A stretch of 64,000 nt of DNA from Tethya wilhelma (lineage: Eukaryota > Porifera > Demospongiae > Tethyida > Tethyidae), in assembly GCA_964030475.1 (NCBI GenBank), contig CAXIPT010000001.1, positions 8,962,086 to 9,026,085 on the forward strand. Direction: 5' to 3'. Of the stretch, positions 35,148 through 47,242 are shown one piece after another. Position 1 is the stretch's first letter. Each line of letters opens with the position of its first letter. The position numbers and the translations under genes were made by a program. The notes under the pieces are model-generated. The model searched no databases and was not told the origin of the DNA. It saw only the letters and a list, made by a program, of their open reading frames with translations.

Positions 35148-36644
35148 TTAGTAACAATTTCGATAGAGATCTCCAATTTTCTGGCGAGCTTTGCGGCAGG
35201 CTTCTTGGACATGTTTTGACCATGAAAGGTCCGAAGTTATCCACACCCCAAGGTATTTATAGCTCTCAACTCTCTCTAAGTTATCTCCCCTAATTGATAG
35301 ACTTTGGTATTGTTCTTGATTTCGTTTCCTGGATATTATTAAGTACTTACACTTCTTAGCATTGAACTCCAGAAAGTTAGAGTCAGACCATGAGGATAGA
35401 TTATTGATATCACTCTGAACAGTCTCGAGGTCTCCATGGTTGCAGAGTGGTCTTGATAGCATGATGTCGTCGGCAAATAATGATTTACTTGCATCAGCCA
35501 GACTGTGGATTTTATCAATATCATTTATGTAGATGATGAAAAGAACAGGGCCCAGAACTGAGCCCTGGGGTACACCAGATGAAACAGGTAGCAAGTCTGA
35601 GGAAGCTCCATCAATGCATACACATTGGTGTCGTCTGTGCAGATAGTTTGACAGCCATCTCAAAATATATGAATTGATTTTAAGTGTCTCTAATTTGTCT
35701 AGCAACTTTCTGTGTGGAACCGTGTCAAAGGCCTTCTTGAAGTCAAAAAAGACAACACATACATTGTTACCCTGCTCAAGGCTTTTATGCCATTTATCAA
35801 TAGTGAACAACAGTGCACTCGTTGATCTTCCTTTCAAGAATCCCCACTGGTTTGCTGAAATAGGGTGATGGGTTTGTAGGTGTAAGTGCAGTAAACTAGC
35901 CATGTGCTTTTCAAGTAGTTTACTGAGAATGGATAAAAGTGAAATAGGGCGATAATTAGCTGGGTTTGATAGATCACCTTGCTTGGGAACAGGTGTAATG
36001 TTTGCAGTTTTCCATTCTTGAGGTACTTCACCAGTGGAGATTGAGATATTAAATAGTGCAGTCACAGCTTCTGTGATACTGAGAGCTGTTTGCTTCAGCA
36101 TCAATGCAGATATGTTGTCATTTCCGCTAGCCTTAGTGGTGTCAAGGGAAATAAGCAGATCGTACACTTCTTCCTCAGTACAGAGTGTTTCATCAGTGAA
36201 ATCATTAGGGTCAATTGGTGGCATGTCTTCAGACTGCAGTGGAAGCTGCTTTTGGTTGAAATGCTTACTAAGAGTGGTATTAAGAAGAGTGGCCTTTTCA
36301 GCACTGTCTGTTACCAGTCTGGCACTGTTAGTTTGGTTGCCAAGTAATGGTGGGATCGAGCTGTGGTTCTTTGAGGAATTAATTGATTTCCAAAAGTCCT
36401 TTGGGCATCTTGGGTTGAGAGAGGCAAAAAACTCTCTTTTGTTCTCCCTGAGTAGATTTACAACCTTATTACGTACACTTTTGAAGTGCTCATAATCTTG
36501 TTCGGAGCCTGTTTGCTTAGCCTTCTTGAAGAGTGAGTTTCTTTTTCTGATTAACTGAATGATTTCTTTCGTTAGCCAAGGGAGGTTTTTTCTGGTTGGG
36601 AGAAGAGAGGTCGGGATACAATGTCTAAAAACGTATTTTTCCAA
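35148..36644 (-). pseudogene. non-LTR reverse transcriptase
   Basis: Nearly 500 residues are open. Visible RT blocks are ITPVPKQGDLSNPANYRPIS, NQWGFLKGRSTSALL, VCVVFFDFKKAFDTVPHRKL (catalytic Asp), SGVPQGSVLGPVLF, the LFADDIML box (FADD encoded at about 35467-35478), and NAKKCKYLIIS. The upstream part (PWLTKEIIQLIRKRN…FWKSINSSK) is the usual linker after the endonuclease. It begins at a frame break, not at an ATG. Confidence 0.93.
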
Positions 36645-36675
36645 TTAGCCCAACTAGACTCAATGTCGTCAAAAT

Positions 36676-37401
36676 TCAGTATGTCCTCCTCATTAATAAA
36701 TCATTTGCCCTGTCAAAGTCAGCATGTCTATATCTCCAGATTCTCCTTCTGTTTGGTAGAGTGCAATGTGTAGAGTCATTTTTGAAGTTCATAGTTATCT
36801 GCAGACCGTAGTGGTCTGAGTTAGACAGCTGTGGTATTGTCTCACAAGATTTAAATAAGCACATATTTGATACAAAAACTAAATCAATTAAAGAGGGATC
36901 TAAGGGGTTGGCAATGCAAGTGGGTGTTGAAACTACCTGGGTGAATACAAAACTATCAATGATTTCTTCAATTTTACTATAAAAATAATGATTCTGGTTT
37001 AAAAAATTTACATTGAAGTCACCAAGAAGTACAAAATTTGAGAAGTGAGAAACGTCCATAGAAAATAAATTACTACACAGCTTGTCAAAGATATCTGCAG
37101 TTGTTGAGGGTGGTCGGTAAAATACTCCTACACAAAAGCTTTTCTTTCCACACAATAGAGAAATCACTATAAGTTCTAGGTCTTCAGGACCACACAGCAC
37201 AACGTCAAATGTAAACGTGTTGTGAACATAAATTGCAACTCCTCCCCCATGTCTGTTTCTATCCAGTCGAACAATAATGTAATTTGCTATATTTAGCTCT
37301 GAGTTAGTAATGTCATTGGATAGCCATGTCTCCGTTAGAGACAATTGTAGGGTTATAGGTTTCACAGAGGGAGACGAGTTCATCAAATTTGGGCAAAACA
37401 C
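36676..37401 (-). pseudogene. non-LTR AP-type endonuclease, N-terminally truncated
   Basis: Endonuclease motifs are LTETWLSND, RHGGGVAIYVHN, GVFYRPP, LLGDFNVN (active-site Asp/Asn) and SNSDHYGL (the terminal Ser-Asp-His). The frame ends just before the RT frame because of an indel. The earlier FDELV segment is in another frame. Confidence 0.9.
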
Positions 37402-37432
37402 TTCGACAGTTAAAATACATAATAATTATTGA

Positions 37433-37701
37433 TAAGTTTGAGCTGTCACCCAACATATATATGTAACGATATTATATGTTTGGATTAAAGAGTTAAATTC
37501 AGAACCCTATGTAAGCACTGGCAAAATTGTAATAGTGTTAAGATGTAGTTTGGTGAGCGAAATAAATATTATTCGAATGTTCTTATCCCATTGAATACAA
37601 TGGTAGAAGTTCCAGCTTCATACAACCTTTGTACTCATGTATACAAGGTGCCTTTCTATTAAACTGGCTATATGTCTATCGATCAGTGGTAGTTTATATG
37701 T
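37433..37701. other. short AT-rich spacer with repeat words
   Basis: 37560-37660 shares the GAATACAATGG…TATACAAGGTGC words with 42440-42550 and 43700-43810. No gene. Confidence 0.4.
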
Positions 37702-38094
37702 AAATGAAGGCACCGATGGTGCATAAGCCTCGGCACACTCAACTAGCTAGCACAGTTACATGCATACATTCTGTAAAAGAACATATCATCTATAGGCCCA
37801 GGCATGCATGTCACCGGGTAGGCCAGCCTGAAAGAGGCTGAGTTGTCCAGTCACAATACGCTAATACATATGGCCCAGGTTAGCCACATAGGTAACTGGT
37901 GAAGCAGCTAATGTCACAGATGATGAACCAGATGAGCTTTGCTATGATTATACATGTATTGGAATGCTCACCTGTTGTCAGATAGCAAAGTCTAAACTGA
38001 ACTACTGATGCATTAGCTCACAGGCTACAACTATGTAAAAAAAATGTATGCATGCCCTATGTATTATATACTTACATAGAAAGCAGGCCAACTA
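37702..38094. repeat. dispersed repeat 'GCACCG' family, copy 1
   Basis: It starts AAATGAAGGCACCGATGG and contains CACTCAACTAGCTAGCAC, then CCAGATGAGCTTTGCTATG, and ends TACATAGAAAGCAGGCCAAC. A diverged second copy lies at 41695-42064 and an inverted 5' part at about 47560-47660. Confidence 0.75.
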
Positions 38095-38353
38095 GGTAAA
38101 CAAGGTAAGGTAAAGGTAAACAAGTAGTACACATACACACATAATTAATTAAGTAAAAAGAGAGAGATAAAATCATTAATAGTTCAGCCTAACTTTTTCC
38201 TTCTGTGAGCTACAGGAGCCCAAAACATATCATCCTTTGTTTCTACATCAAAACCTGGAACGGCTTCAGCACTAGGCTTGTAATCGAATATAGTGACACA
38301 GTATATAGTGACACAGTTCCTTTAAGCCCCCTGACAAAAGACCAGTGATTTAT

Positions 38354-39000
38354 GACCAGAAGCCATTTGTAATTGATGGTAGGTTAGACCTCGATGTCAC
38401 TTTCAATGACTGGAGTGTGCACACGCCAATTTATGTGAAGATGGATGCTGTGGAGCCACTGCTGCTCTCTGAAGGTGTCTGTCTATAGGTGGCTTGGGAT
38501 CGTGAGCTACTACCCTGAGGTTCAGCCTGGCGATGGTCATGCCCCTGTTGTGACTAGTGATGTGCCTAGAGAATCTCCGAAGACGGATGATTGCAGGATT
38601 CCCACTGTGCGCGTCAGATTGGTGAAGGAGGTACGCATTCCATCCCACCATATGGCACTTGCTGAGGTGCAGGTTGAAGGAATGCACGAGTCCTCCAGAT
38701 GCCCACCCAAGTTATCGATTGGTTTTTATTGGTATGGCCAGAAGAAAAAGAGTGCGGGACACATGCAAACTTGGCTCAAGAATCTGCTAATGAAAGCCAG
38801 AGTCGATCGGTCGCCAGAGCCATCAGAAGATTCAAGTCCGCCGGCACCAAGTGTGGTTGATGATCATGAGACTGTGGATCCCACCTCGGTCTCACGACAA
38901 GAGTGAGCGCTACTCTCTGTGTTCCAGGGTTGACCCTCCGAAACATCTGCTGGGTGTCCAAGCTCGGGACGAGCTTCAAGAGAGGGGAGGGTTATGTGAC
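38354..39000 (+). mobile_element. Gypsy-like protease fragment joined directly to a polypurine tract and LTR start
   Basis: A plus frame from 38354 reads FVIDGRLDLDVTFNDW and PIYVKMDAVEPLLLSEGVC, the C-terminal half of a retroelement aspartic protease. A one-base shift leads into WLGIVSYYPEVQPGDG and VRLVKEVRIPSHHMALAEVQ, the usual protease-RT linker. The frame continues in a Ser/Pro/Asp-rich tail to the stop at 38906. RT, RNase H and integrase are absent. An AGAGAGGGGAGGGTTA tract (38979-38994) and TGTGACAG (38995) resemble a polypurine tract and LTR start. It is a second pol-deleted Gypsy derivative, more decayed than the one at 30.8 kb. Confidence 0.6.
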
Positions 39001-39687
39001 AGATTAAACTTTTGAACTATGAACTTAATTTAGTACTTTGATTTAGTGTGTGACTTGAGTAATAATGTAAGTGTGATTGAGTGTGTATTGTGCAAGTTTT
39101 TTGCAAGGAAAGATAATTTGTTTATAAAGTGAATAGCACTTAGTAGCGGCTAGTTTTAAGCGAAGTGCTACATATAGATGGCCAAGTTTTGGATTAAATA
39201 GGATACAAATGTTTAATTTATAAGCAGCTATGTGGGGCTATGAATTGGATCACATTTAATTTGTATTGTTTGGTTTGACATAAGGGGGAAATCTATATAG
39301 CTCACTTTATGTTGGTTGCATTAGTATAAGCTCCGTTTTGTACACGCATGATAAAAGTTATATAAGTCATGATAGTACAAAGAAAGCACCTAAAAGCACC
39401 TTGTGTATTTTAGTGTAGTACTATGAAACTGGAGCCACATGTATTCAGTGTGATAAGATCATTTGAGTGATATCCATTTTGCTAAAATGTATGCCGAATT
39501 TCTTCTTCACCCAACTGTTATAAATATGAGTGTTTATTTACCTATCTATCTTCTACAGAGGGGTTATAAATACAACCAACTTCTCATTTATGCTGGTTAC
39601 TGGTACAAGTTCCATTTACACCTTTAACTGAGTGTAGTCAGTATAAGGAAAGCACCTTGCGTATACTAAAAGAGTAGAAAAGTCGTA
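39001..39687. other. possible LTR remnant, then dispersed repeat DNA
   Basis: 39001-39300 may be the LTR of the preceding relic; its right end was not found. 39330-39690 contains two diverged copies of a repeat also seen at 33370-33560 (TATGCTGGTTACTGGTACAA…AGCACCTTG…AGAGTAGAAAAGTCGTAT). Confidence 0.45.
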
Positions 39688-40642
39688 TCATACGTATGGT
39701 AGTATATAGTAGGAATGGGCCGACTATCCCGTAGACACCACTAAATGTTGGCCACTACCCTTCGAAGTTGCTCAGAGGCCCTTACTGACATTACCAATTC
39801 CATGAAGGCCTAAAACTCACAAAAACTTTCCTCAGTACTCGTAGTGCATGAGTGTTATTGGGAAGCCAACATAGTATTCTCTAACGTATGTACTTCCTTC
39901 CTAACTTTGAAAAGGATTTCCAGAGAACCAGAATGTGCATGTTGAGCCAACTTAAACAGCACAAAGTAAGTTCTTTTCATGGGTACTACATTCAGGCCTT
40001 TATACTCATTTCAATCTCAAATAGGCCTAAACAAAAACTAGAAAGCTTTGAAACTTAGTGTATAAATTCATTTACTTCCATCAGCAGCCATGCATCTTTG
40101 TATGTAGAGTTCAAAGGTCATCATCCATGTGGCATTATTATGCGCTGCCTCCAGCATAATGAAATGCATTGTAGCTGCTACTCAAGCTTTTTTAGGGACT
40201 AACCAGTCTCTGATAGTCTCCTCACTGTAGTGTTGAAAAAATTAAAGTGAATGAACAAGTAGTAAAAATTCAAAAAAAAGTAGTGTAGGAATGGGCAGTA
40301 CTAGTGCAGTAAAAAGCAGTGGAACAAGGCATGTCTCAATTTCGGCACATGACTACTTCATTTTTTATGTCCAACTCTTGGCTGGCAGTCCAGTTTAAGT
40401 TGCCTATCTTGTTATGGTTTACTCCACTGCTTAGCCAACTGATTAGATTGAACCAATGCAGTATTATAAGTAATGGTACTAGATCATTGCATTTATGACA
40501 CTGAGGATCATATTAGAGATCAAGAATAAATCAAAAATGAAGTAGTCATATGTGCCGAAATTGAGACACGCCTTGTTCCAATGCTTTTTATCACACTGCC
40601 CGTTCCTACACTATTGATTTTCTTGAAATTTTTACTACTTGT
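39688..40642 (-). mobile_element. large fold-back element, copy 3 (left arm plus core)
   Basis: The left arm starts ATCATACGTATGGTAGTA (39688); the core with its two inverted ends spans 40255-40642. The right arm is missing, cut near the N at 40779. Confidence 0.8.
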
Positions 40643-40779
40643 AAAAAATAGAACCTTCAACCCGCTATACAGTAGGTATATACATATTTTCAACCATTAT
40701 CAGTCAATGGTTGCCATTAAGATGGATATCATTAGAAAACTTTGTTCTGGTTACATTCAGTATGAGTTCCATTTACATN

Positions 40780-41697
40780 CCTTTCCCACTAAAACTAGTG
40801 GAGAACCCAAGAACCTTTTCCCATTAAAACTAGTGGAGAACCCAAGAAACTTTTCTCATTAAAACTACTAGAGAACTCAAGAACCTTTTCTCATTAAAAC
40901 TATAAGAACCTTTCCCACTAAAACTAGTGGAGAACCCAAGAACCTTTTCCCACTAAAACTAGTGGAGAACCCAAGAACCTTTTCTCATTAAAACTACTGG
41001 AGAACCCAAGAACCTTTTCTCATTAAAACTACTGGAGAACCCAAGAACCTTTTCTCATTAAAACTACTGGAGAACCCAAGAACCTTTTCTCATTATAACT
41101 AGTGCACTAGAGAACCCAAGAACCTAGCTATCCCACTAAAACTAGTGGAGAACCCAAGAACCTTTTCTCATTTAAACTACTGGAGAACCCAAGAACCTTT
41201 TCTCAGGAGAATCCAAGAACCTTTCCCACTAAAACTAGTGGAGAACCCAAGAACCTTTTCCCATTAAAACTACTGGAGAACCCAAGAACCTTTTCCACTA
41301 AAACTAGTGGAGAACCCAAGAACCTTTCCCACTAAAACTAGTGGAGAACCCGAGAACCTTTTCTCATCATAAAACTACTCAGTGGAGAACCTAAGAACCT
41401 TTTCTCATTATAACTAGTGGAGCCGGAACCCAAGTGGAAAACCCAAGAACCTTTCCCATTATAACTAGTGGAGAACCTAAGAACCTTTCCCACTAAAACT
41501 AGTGGAGAACCCAAGAACCTTTCCCACTAAAACTAGTGGAGAACCTTTTCCCATTAAAACTAGTGGAGAACCCAAGAACCTTTCCCACTAAAACTACTGG
41601 AGAACCCAAGAACCTTTCCCACTAAAACTAGTAGAGAACCCAAGAATCTTTTCCCATTAAAACTAGTGAAGAACCCAAGAACCTTTTCTCATTAAAA
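40780..41697 (+). repeat. minisatellite, unit about 37 bp
   Basis: Roughly 24 degenerate units of the type CATTAAAACTAGTGGAGAAC + CCAAGAACCTTTTC. Variants alternate CTAGTGG/CTACTGG and CCCACT/CTCATT. It starts at the first base after the N at 40779. The same unit occurs inverted at 46427-46676. Unit divergence and the lack of unique spacers exclude a CRISPR. Confidence 0.95.
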
Positions 41698-42064
41698 TGA
41701 AGGCACCGAGGCGCACTCAACTAGCTACCACACTTATATGCATACAGTGTAAAAGAGTGTAACATAACTCAGTATCACTGAAACCTTGAAAACTTCAAAA
41801 CTACAGGCTATGATCCATCTAGTGGCCGGCATAGCTAACACGGCTATGGTGAAGAAGCACATGTTACAGACTATAAACCAGATGAGCTCTGCTACGGTTA
41901 TGTACATGCATTGGAATACTCAGCTGCCGTCAAAGTCTAGCACTGAGCTGGGCCTCACTGTAAGAGCCTAGCTAACCACAGCTAGATACGTTAGCTATAA
42001 TGATCTATAGCTTGTGTAAAGTCTTTGCATGCCCTATATGCTTACATAGAAAGCAGATCAACTC
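41695..42064. repeat. dispersed repeat 'GCACCG' family, copy 2
   Basis: AAAATGAAGGCACCGAGGCG … CCAGATGAGCTCTGCTACGG … TACATAGAAAGCAGATCAAC parallels copy 1 at 37702-38094. Confidence 0.75.
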
Positions 42065-42235
42065 ATGTCTGTCTTGCCAAACAACACTAACCAACAGCCA
42101 TGCATGCAAAGAGCCATGCAGCATTGGACCTCAGCAACACAAATTCTAGATAATGCACACCAAATTAGTAGGCGTGGCCACGAAGCTAAGCGCTCAAAAA
42201 AGCACAAAAGCCTCAAAACTCAAGAACTACAGTGT

Positions 42236-42416
42236 TTTGGACAGCAAAAAATATATTTTTACAAGATCATTCAGAGTTATGAACGTAAGTACCATCAATT
42301 TGATCGCTAGAGCTGTCTTTCTTGAGATTTCAATGGGACAGACAGACAAAACGACTCACCGTAACCCTCTGCACATGCTATGCACGCGCCGAGGCTCAAT
42401 AATTACACTCACAGAC
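42236..42416 (-). repeat. 'GCCTCGGC' dispersed repeat, inverted copy
   Basis: Read on minus: GAGCCTCGGCGCGTGCATAG, then GCAGAGGGTTACGGTGAGTC, then TTTTGTCTGTCTGTCC. This matches 46677-46810 in order. Confidence 0.7.
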
Positions 42417-42644
42417 TGACTAATTTGGCTAAATGGAGATAATTTGAATACTCTTACAGCACACTGAATACAATGGAAAAGGTCATAGTTCTATGACCTT
42501 TCTACTCTTAAGTATACTCAAGGTGCTTTTAGGTGCTTCACTACTTGATATAGTGGGGAATTTTTGCAGGTCCAAATTTTCATGAGAAATGCTATCGGCA
42601 GTAATATTAATGTGTAAATGACCACAAGACAAGGTTATAACTCA

Positions 42645-42970
42645 GTGTGCACATGATCATGACACACAACAAATTCTTAATTGACTTCTTTCATACATTG
42701 ACTGCTATCAATGAACAGAGTATGCAAAGTTGAAAGTATGTTAATTATTACATCTCCCTACTGCCTAGCTTAGCCTCAGTCACTTAATTAGACTGGAGAG
42801 GATTTAGGATGCCTTTCCCTTCTTCAATGGGTTTTTGGACTCTGCAGCTGCCACATGGATGGGCTCATATCATGATGCAGCTCCTGCAAATGTTGTTTGT
42901 CAACAGGCTACATCCAAACCGTGCACAACCTGCTCCTCCTTGATGTGGAAGGGTCCTTTAGCTATAGGCT
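42645..42970. repeat. dispersed repeat X, copy 1
   Basis: ACACACAACA…TTGACTGCTATCAATGAACA…CCCTTCTTCAATGGG…TTTGGACTCTGC…GGCTACATCCAA appears inverted at about 47675-47950. No coding frame is kept between the copies. Confidence 0.7.
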
Positions 42971-44011
42971 CTACTCACTTTAAGGCATGTCCCAGTAGAT
43001 ATTTGAATAATATTTGAATAAATTCTAGTTAACTTTTCAAGACTAATTTGGCCAACCATGTCTGAAAATATTATCCTTAAGTAATTGATTCTACCCATAA
43101 TTGATCTAAATTGATAAATATGTAGGAGGTATGCTTGTATACTAAGTTTTTGTTATAAGTAAAATCACATCATTAAACTTAATTCCAACATTATTCCCAA
43201 TGTTTATACAAAAGTTGTAAAATTATGTCAGAGCATTTTTGAAATTTTGCTTTTATCCAAAGATATAGCCAGAAAAACCGTCCCCTCAGTTTTGCGAGTG
43301 TGCATTAATTAGAAAATCCAGCATTTCTTAGTATTTTACTTCAGAGGAATATCAAGCTACTAATATGAAGACCCTCCTATCGATATATCGAAATATGAAC
43401 TGAGCTCATAAAACTAGGTTTAAAATGCTGTCTAGTTATTTTAAGGTCACCGCCATTTTGTATATGTGACCACCAAAATGGGTGGGGCTAATTAAGGATA
43501 CGAAGATGTTCAAAACATTCAAGTCTTATACATTAAAGGTGTGGGAGATATAGACAGTCTGAAGAATTTCAACCTCATTAATATTATTGACATTCCTTAT
43601 ATAGCTAAGTACACTGAGTAGAGACTGTTGCAAAAACTGGCAAATAATTACACTCACGGCAGACTGGTAATTTGGCTTAAGCATTACAAAAAGGAGATCA
43701 TTTGAATACTCTTATCACACTATACAATGGAAACAATACTATATAGCTAGTTCTATGACCTTTCTACTCAGTCTTAAGTATACTGAAGGTGGTGCTTCTT
43801 TATACTGACTATACCGTATAGTGGAAAATATTCGCAGGTCCAAATTTTTGTGAGAATTTAACGCTGTCAGAAAGTGAGTTTATTTGGCAGTTCAATTGTT
43901 CATGAGGAGCTGGACAGCTGATTAGCTGGCAAATGGTAGATCTAGAGGTATGGCTTAGCACTTAAACACATGCACAGCTTTTTCAATAGAGGGAACAGTT
44001 ATATGTACATG
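42971..44011. other. no supported gene
   Basis: AT-rich DNA. 43660-43830 repeats words from 42440-42560 (GAATACTCTTA…CTATGACCTTTCTACTC). Confidence 0.45.
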
Positions 44012-44012
44012 N

Positions 44013-45944
44013 TTATGTGGGACAAAACATAATGTAGCTTTAGCACATAGTTAACAATTATATGTACATGCGTGACCACATGCAGCTTATATAAGCAGCT
44101 GTCCTCAATTCAGATCTCCATAGAGAGTGATTCTGTTTATGAAGCCAACTAAAGCATAGTAAATTGTTATCACCAGTGGTAATTGTGAGCTGGCTAGTAC
44201 AAACACACCTTGATGTGTGACATAGAGCACTCAAACCAGTCAAAATTGAACAAGAACAGATGGCAGTACAACTTGCATGATACATATTATGCATGGTACT
44301 GGGTACTATCTGTTCCTCAATCTTTTTACTGCTAAAAATAATATTTTTAATCATCAGACAAATTGGTATTTTTGTGGTCATTGATGAATCAATTTATATC
44401 CACAGTACTACTATTGTAATAACAACACCTAGGTACCATTGTAAACAACCTGGGAATTTTATTAACACTTTTAATGTAACAATGAATAATATTAAATTCA
44501 TAAAAAAAATTAATATGGTAGCTCTTTTGCCTTTCAAAAGTAGCAAGTTCACAGCAGACAGGCAGAGTGCTAGAATACACCAGATTCTGTCAGGCCCCAT
44601 TATGGTATAATATTGTGAATTTAATTGCTTTATCATTAACTGGTTTACCAAAGGTTACAAACAATTTAAGATGACTATAGTCTTGTATAGAGCATATGAA
44701 TGTACATAATGGTTGAAAATTCCTGTATAAGCGGAATCTGATGGTTATGTTATACATTATTGTTTTTCTTATATGCACAAATGATTTGTAATCTACATAT
44801 AGGCCAAAAAAAAGGCAAAATAGGCAAACCCATGTGGTAAAGCTATACATGTAAATTATAATGCACAAAGAAATCAGCATTCTTGTAGTTTGTCTATAAC
44901 TGCATGCATATCATGATTGCATCATAATCATTTTAGGGTATAAAATAGTTGTATATGGTCACACTAAGCTTACATATATACTCATGCACATGCACGCCTG
45001 ATGCCATTGGTATTAAAATGATTAAAATTATACTTAAAGCTAGATCTATCAATAGTACTTCACACCTTAACTTAATTACTTCCACTATAATTATTAAATT
45101 CTAATTTTAGTGGAAGCTATACAAGCAATCACAAGCCAGTTAAAACAATTTACACATTGACAATAATTACACTAGTGGCAGTGTGCATGTCTTTGAGCTG
45201 TAAGGTTTCTAGATCTATTAGTACAATCATGCAATTTATCTTTTGTTGATCTCTACACTGCATCTATTGTCACTGGCAGTGTCTTTTAAGTGATATGCTG
45301 TACGAAGACATGTGCAGTCTCATGACAAAGCTTATTAGTACACAACATTGAGTTGGGTTTGGATCCCATTTATTAATACACTGACCAAAAATGTATGCAA
45401 GAAAATATAACAATATGTCACACACACTGTCACACATATACATTAATAGGTTAGTCAAAGCATTACAGCCTTATTTGTTCAAAAACCTATTTCACTCTCA
45501 ATCGTATATGGAGAATCATTTCATCAACATTTGTTGGTATCAGAAGAAGTCTGTACTTATTATCTCTCATTTGCTCCAAACTATCCTATTATCCACCAGC
45601 GTGGAGGCCACGTCATCTAAAGGATATCACCCTCTTAGAAAAAGTTCAAAGAAGAGTCACCAAGTATATTTTCTCAAACCCAATCTTGACTATAAGGAAA
45701 GAGTAATTGCATTAATTGCGTTAATTGCGTATCGTTCCTCTCATAAACTTCTGGATATAATGTTTCTCATACTGAAATGTATGAAGAAAACAGATGAGAG
45801 TTTTAAATAACATCATCAATTTTATATCATTTGCCACTTCAACCACTCAGTTGGGCACCAGTAATAATTAAGTTGCAATTCAAATTCAAATTCCAGAGGA
45901 CCCTAGATAGTTAACTTATACTTAACTGCATTGTGCGACTGTGG
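44013..45944. repeat. 1.93-kb inverted duplication, left copy (starts at N 44012)
   Basis: The reverse complement matches 49096-51013 almost throughout, with scattered substitutions and small indels. It starts at the base after the N with TTATGTGGGACAAAACATAA and ends GCGACTGTGG. Frames of 60-107 codons inside are AT-rich and not conserved as genes, except the retrotransposon tail listed separately. Confidence 0.95.
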
Positions 45945-46046
45945 AACTCAAAACCAAACCATACTACAAAACCTTCCAACTCAATTGAAACTATTAAAAG
46001 GGCAGTCTTTAAACATCTATATGTAAACATTTTGTCAGTAACTTAA
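45570..46046 (+). pseudogene. CR1/L2-like reverse transcriptase C-terminal relic
   Basis: One frame reads AWRPRHLKDITLLEKVQRRV and TKYIF; after a shift LDYKERVIALIAL, then HKLLDIMFLILKCMKK; later RLWNSKPNH and a stop after FKHLYVNILSVT. These are the conserved post-RT blocks of CR1/L2-type elements, broken by at least two indels. The corresponding part of the inverted copy lies at 49096-49480 on minus. Confidence 0.7.
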
Positions 46047-46259
46047 ATGTAAATTATTAACACCTGCACATTTCACTCAGTACTTCTCAGTGTAGAGCAA
46101 ACAAAAACTATAATAACTTTAGCAACAATGAATGAATGATCTTTTGTGCAAACTATAAACTGACTTGTGGTTTGGTTGATTGACCATTGTACGCTAATTT
46201 ATTATATGGTGTTAATTAAATGCTTCTGTCTAGTTTCCTTTTGTTGTGTATATGTACAA

Positions 46260-46370
46260 GTAGTAAAAATTTTGAAAAAATAAGTAGTGTAGGAATGGGC
46301 AGTGCGGTAAAAAGTATTGGAACAAGGCAGGGTCTCAGTTTCGGCACATGACTACTTCATTTTTATTTTT
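46260..46370 (+). repeat. solo terminal repeat of the large fold-back family
   Basis: ACAAGTAGTAAAAATTTTG … GGAATGGGCAGTGCGGTA … GGCACATGACTACTTCATTT equals one core end of the fold-back elements at 24, 33 and 40 kb. Confidence 0.8.
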
Positions 46371-46426
46371 TAACCCTCATATGGATTTTTCAGTGTCGTG
46401 TTGCAATAATCTGTACACTATNCCAG

Positions 46427-46676
46427 TATATTTTTAATGAGAAAAGGTTCTTGAGTTCTCTAGTAGTTTTAATGAGAAAAGTTTCTTGGGTTCTCCACTA
46501 GTTTTAATGGGAAAAGGTTCTTGGGTTCTCCACTAGTTTTAGTGGGAAAGGTTCTTGGGTTCTCTAGTAGTTTTAATGAGAAAAGATTCTTGGGTTCTCC
46601 AGTAGTTTTAATGAGAAAAGGTTCTTGGGTTCTCCACTAGTTTTAGTGAGAAAAGGTTCTTGGGTTCTCCAGTAAT
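46427..46676 (-). repeat. minisatellite, inverted array
   Basis: About six or seven units of the 37-bp repeat seen at 40780-41697, in reverse orientation (AGAAAAGGTTCTTGGGTTCT + CCACTAGTTTTAATG). It begins five bases after the N at 46422. Confidence 0.93.
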
Positions 46677-46930
46677 TAAGCCTCGGCACGTGCGTAGCAC
46701 GTGCAGAGGGTAATTACGGTAGTCGTTTTGTCTGTGTGTCTGTAGTCTGTTACTAGATTATCTGAAGAATGGCAGCTCCATGGTACAAACAGAAGGTACT
46801 TACGTTCATGAATCAGAATTATCTAGAAATTTGTTGTGTAGAATCTTGCAAAACGCTTTTGTGCTTCCCAGAATGCTTAGCTTCGAAACCGCACCCACGA
46901 TCATGCCCCATGTAGTATGCGTTATCTAGA
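46677..46930 (+). repeat. 'GCCTCGGC' dispersed repeat, direct copy
   Basis: AAGCCTCGGCACGTGCGTAG … GCAGAGGGTAATTACGGTAG … TTTTGTCTGTGTGTCTG … GAAGAATGGCAGCTCCATGG. Related sequence lies at 42236-42416 (inverted) and 48530-48640. Confidence 0.75.
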
Positions 46931-46977
46931 ATTACAGTTGGACCAGATATGCTCAGTTCAGTTCAAAGCTCTGGCTC

Positions 46978-47242
46978 TAATGCTGCTTAGTTACACTGCT
47001 CGAAAGCAGATATTCAGCTAGCCTGAACCATATTACTGAGACAGGCCATACTGCATGATGCTGCATCATGGCAGTATGCAGTCATGAGACAAGTTGCAGC
47101 ATATAAAAACAATCAATTGAGTTACTTACTTGTGCAAGCAGCTGGCTTGATGCAGCATCATGCAGTATGGCCTGTCTCAGTAATATGGTTCAGGCTAGCT
47201 GAATATCTGCTTTCGAGCAGTATAACTATAAGCAGCATTACT
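46978..47242. repeat. fold-back with 73-bp perfect inner arms
   Basis: CTGCTCGAAAGCAGATATTC … GATGCTGCATCA (46996-47068) is mirrored exactly by 47148-47220. Imperfect pairing extends outward to about 46978 and 47242, and the loop is about 80 bp. It is a MITE-like non-autonomous element. Confidence 0.9.

Larger units (their letters stand above)
34454..37432 (-). mobile_element. 5'-truncated CR1/L2-like non-LTR retrotransposon
   Basis: The minus-strand order is endonuclease, reverse transcriptase, C-terminal region, then an A-rich tail (a T-rich tract on plus at about 34455-34500). It starts inside the endonuclease (FDELVSLCETYNPT at about 37430-37340), so the 5' UTR, any ORF1 and the endonuclease N terminus are missing, as expected from incomplete reverse transcription. 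Three frame breaks (about 37340, 36650 and 35140) separate otherwise well-preserved frames, so the copy is fairly recent but inactive. No target-site duplication was identified. Confidence 0.92.

Noticed and set aside
40780..41697. CRISPR-like regular repeat array
   Set aside because: There are no unique spacers, the units are degenerate and contiguous, and the context is eukaryotic; it is a minisatellite.
44058..44880. Several 60-107 codon frames in the inverted duplication, on both strands and in both copies
   Set aside because: They are AT-rich, overlap each other, and several change length or break between the two copies; no domain is recognisable.
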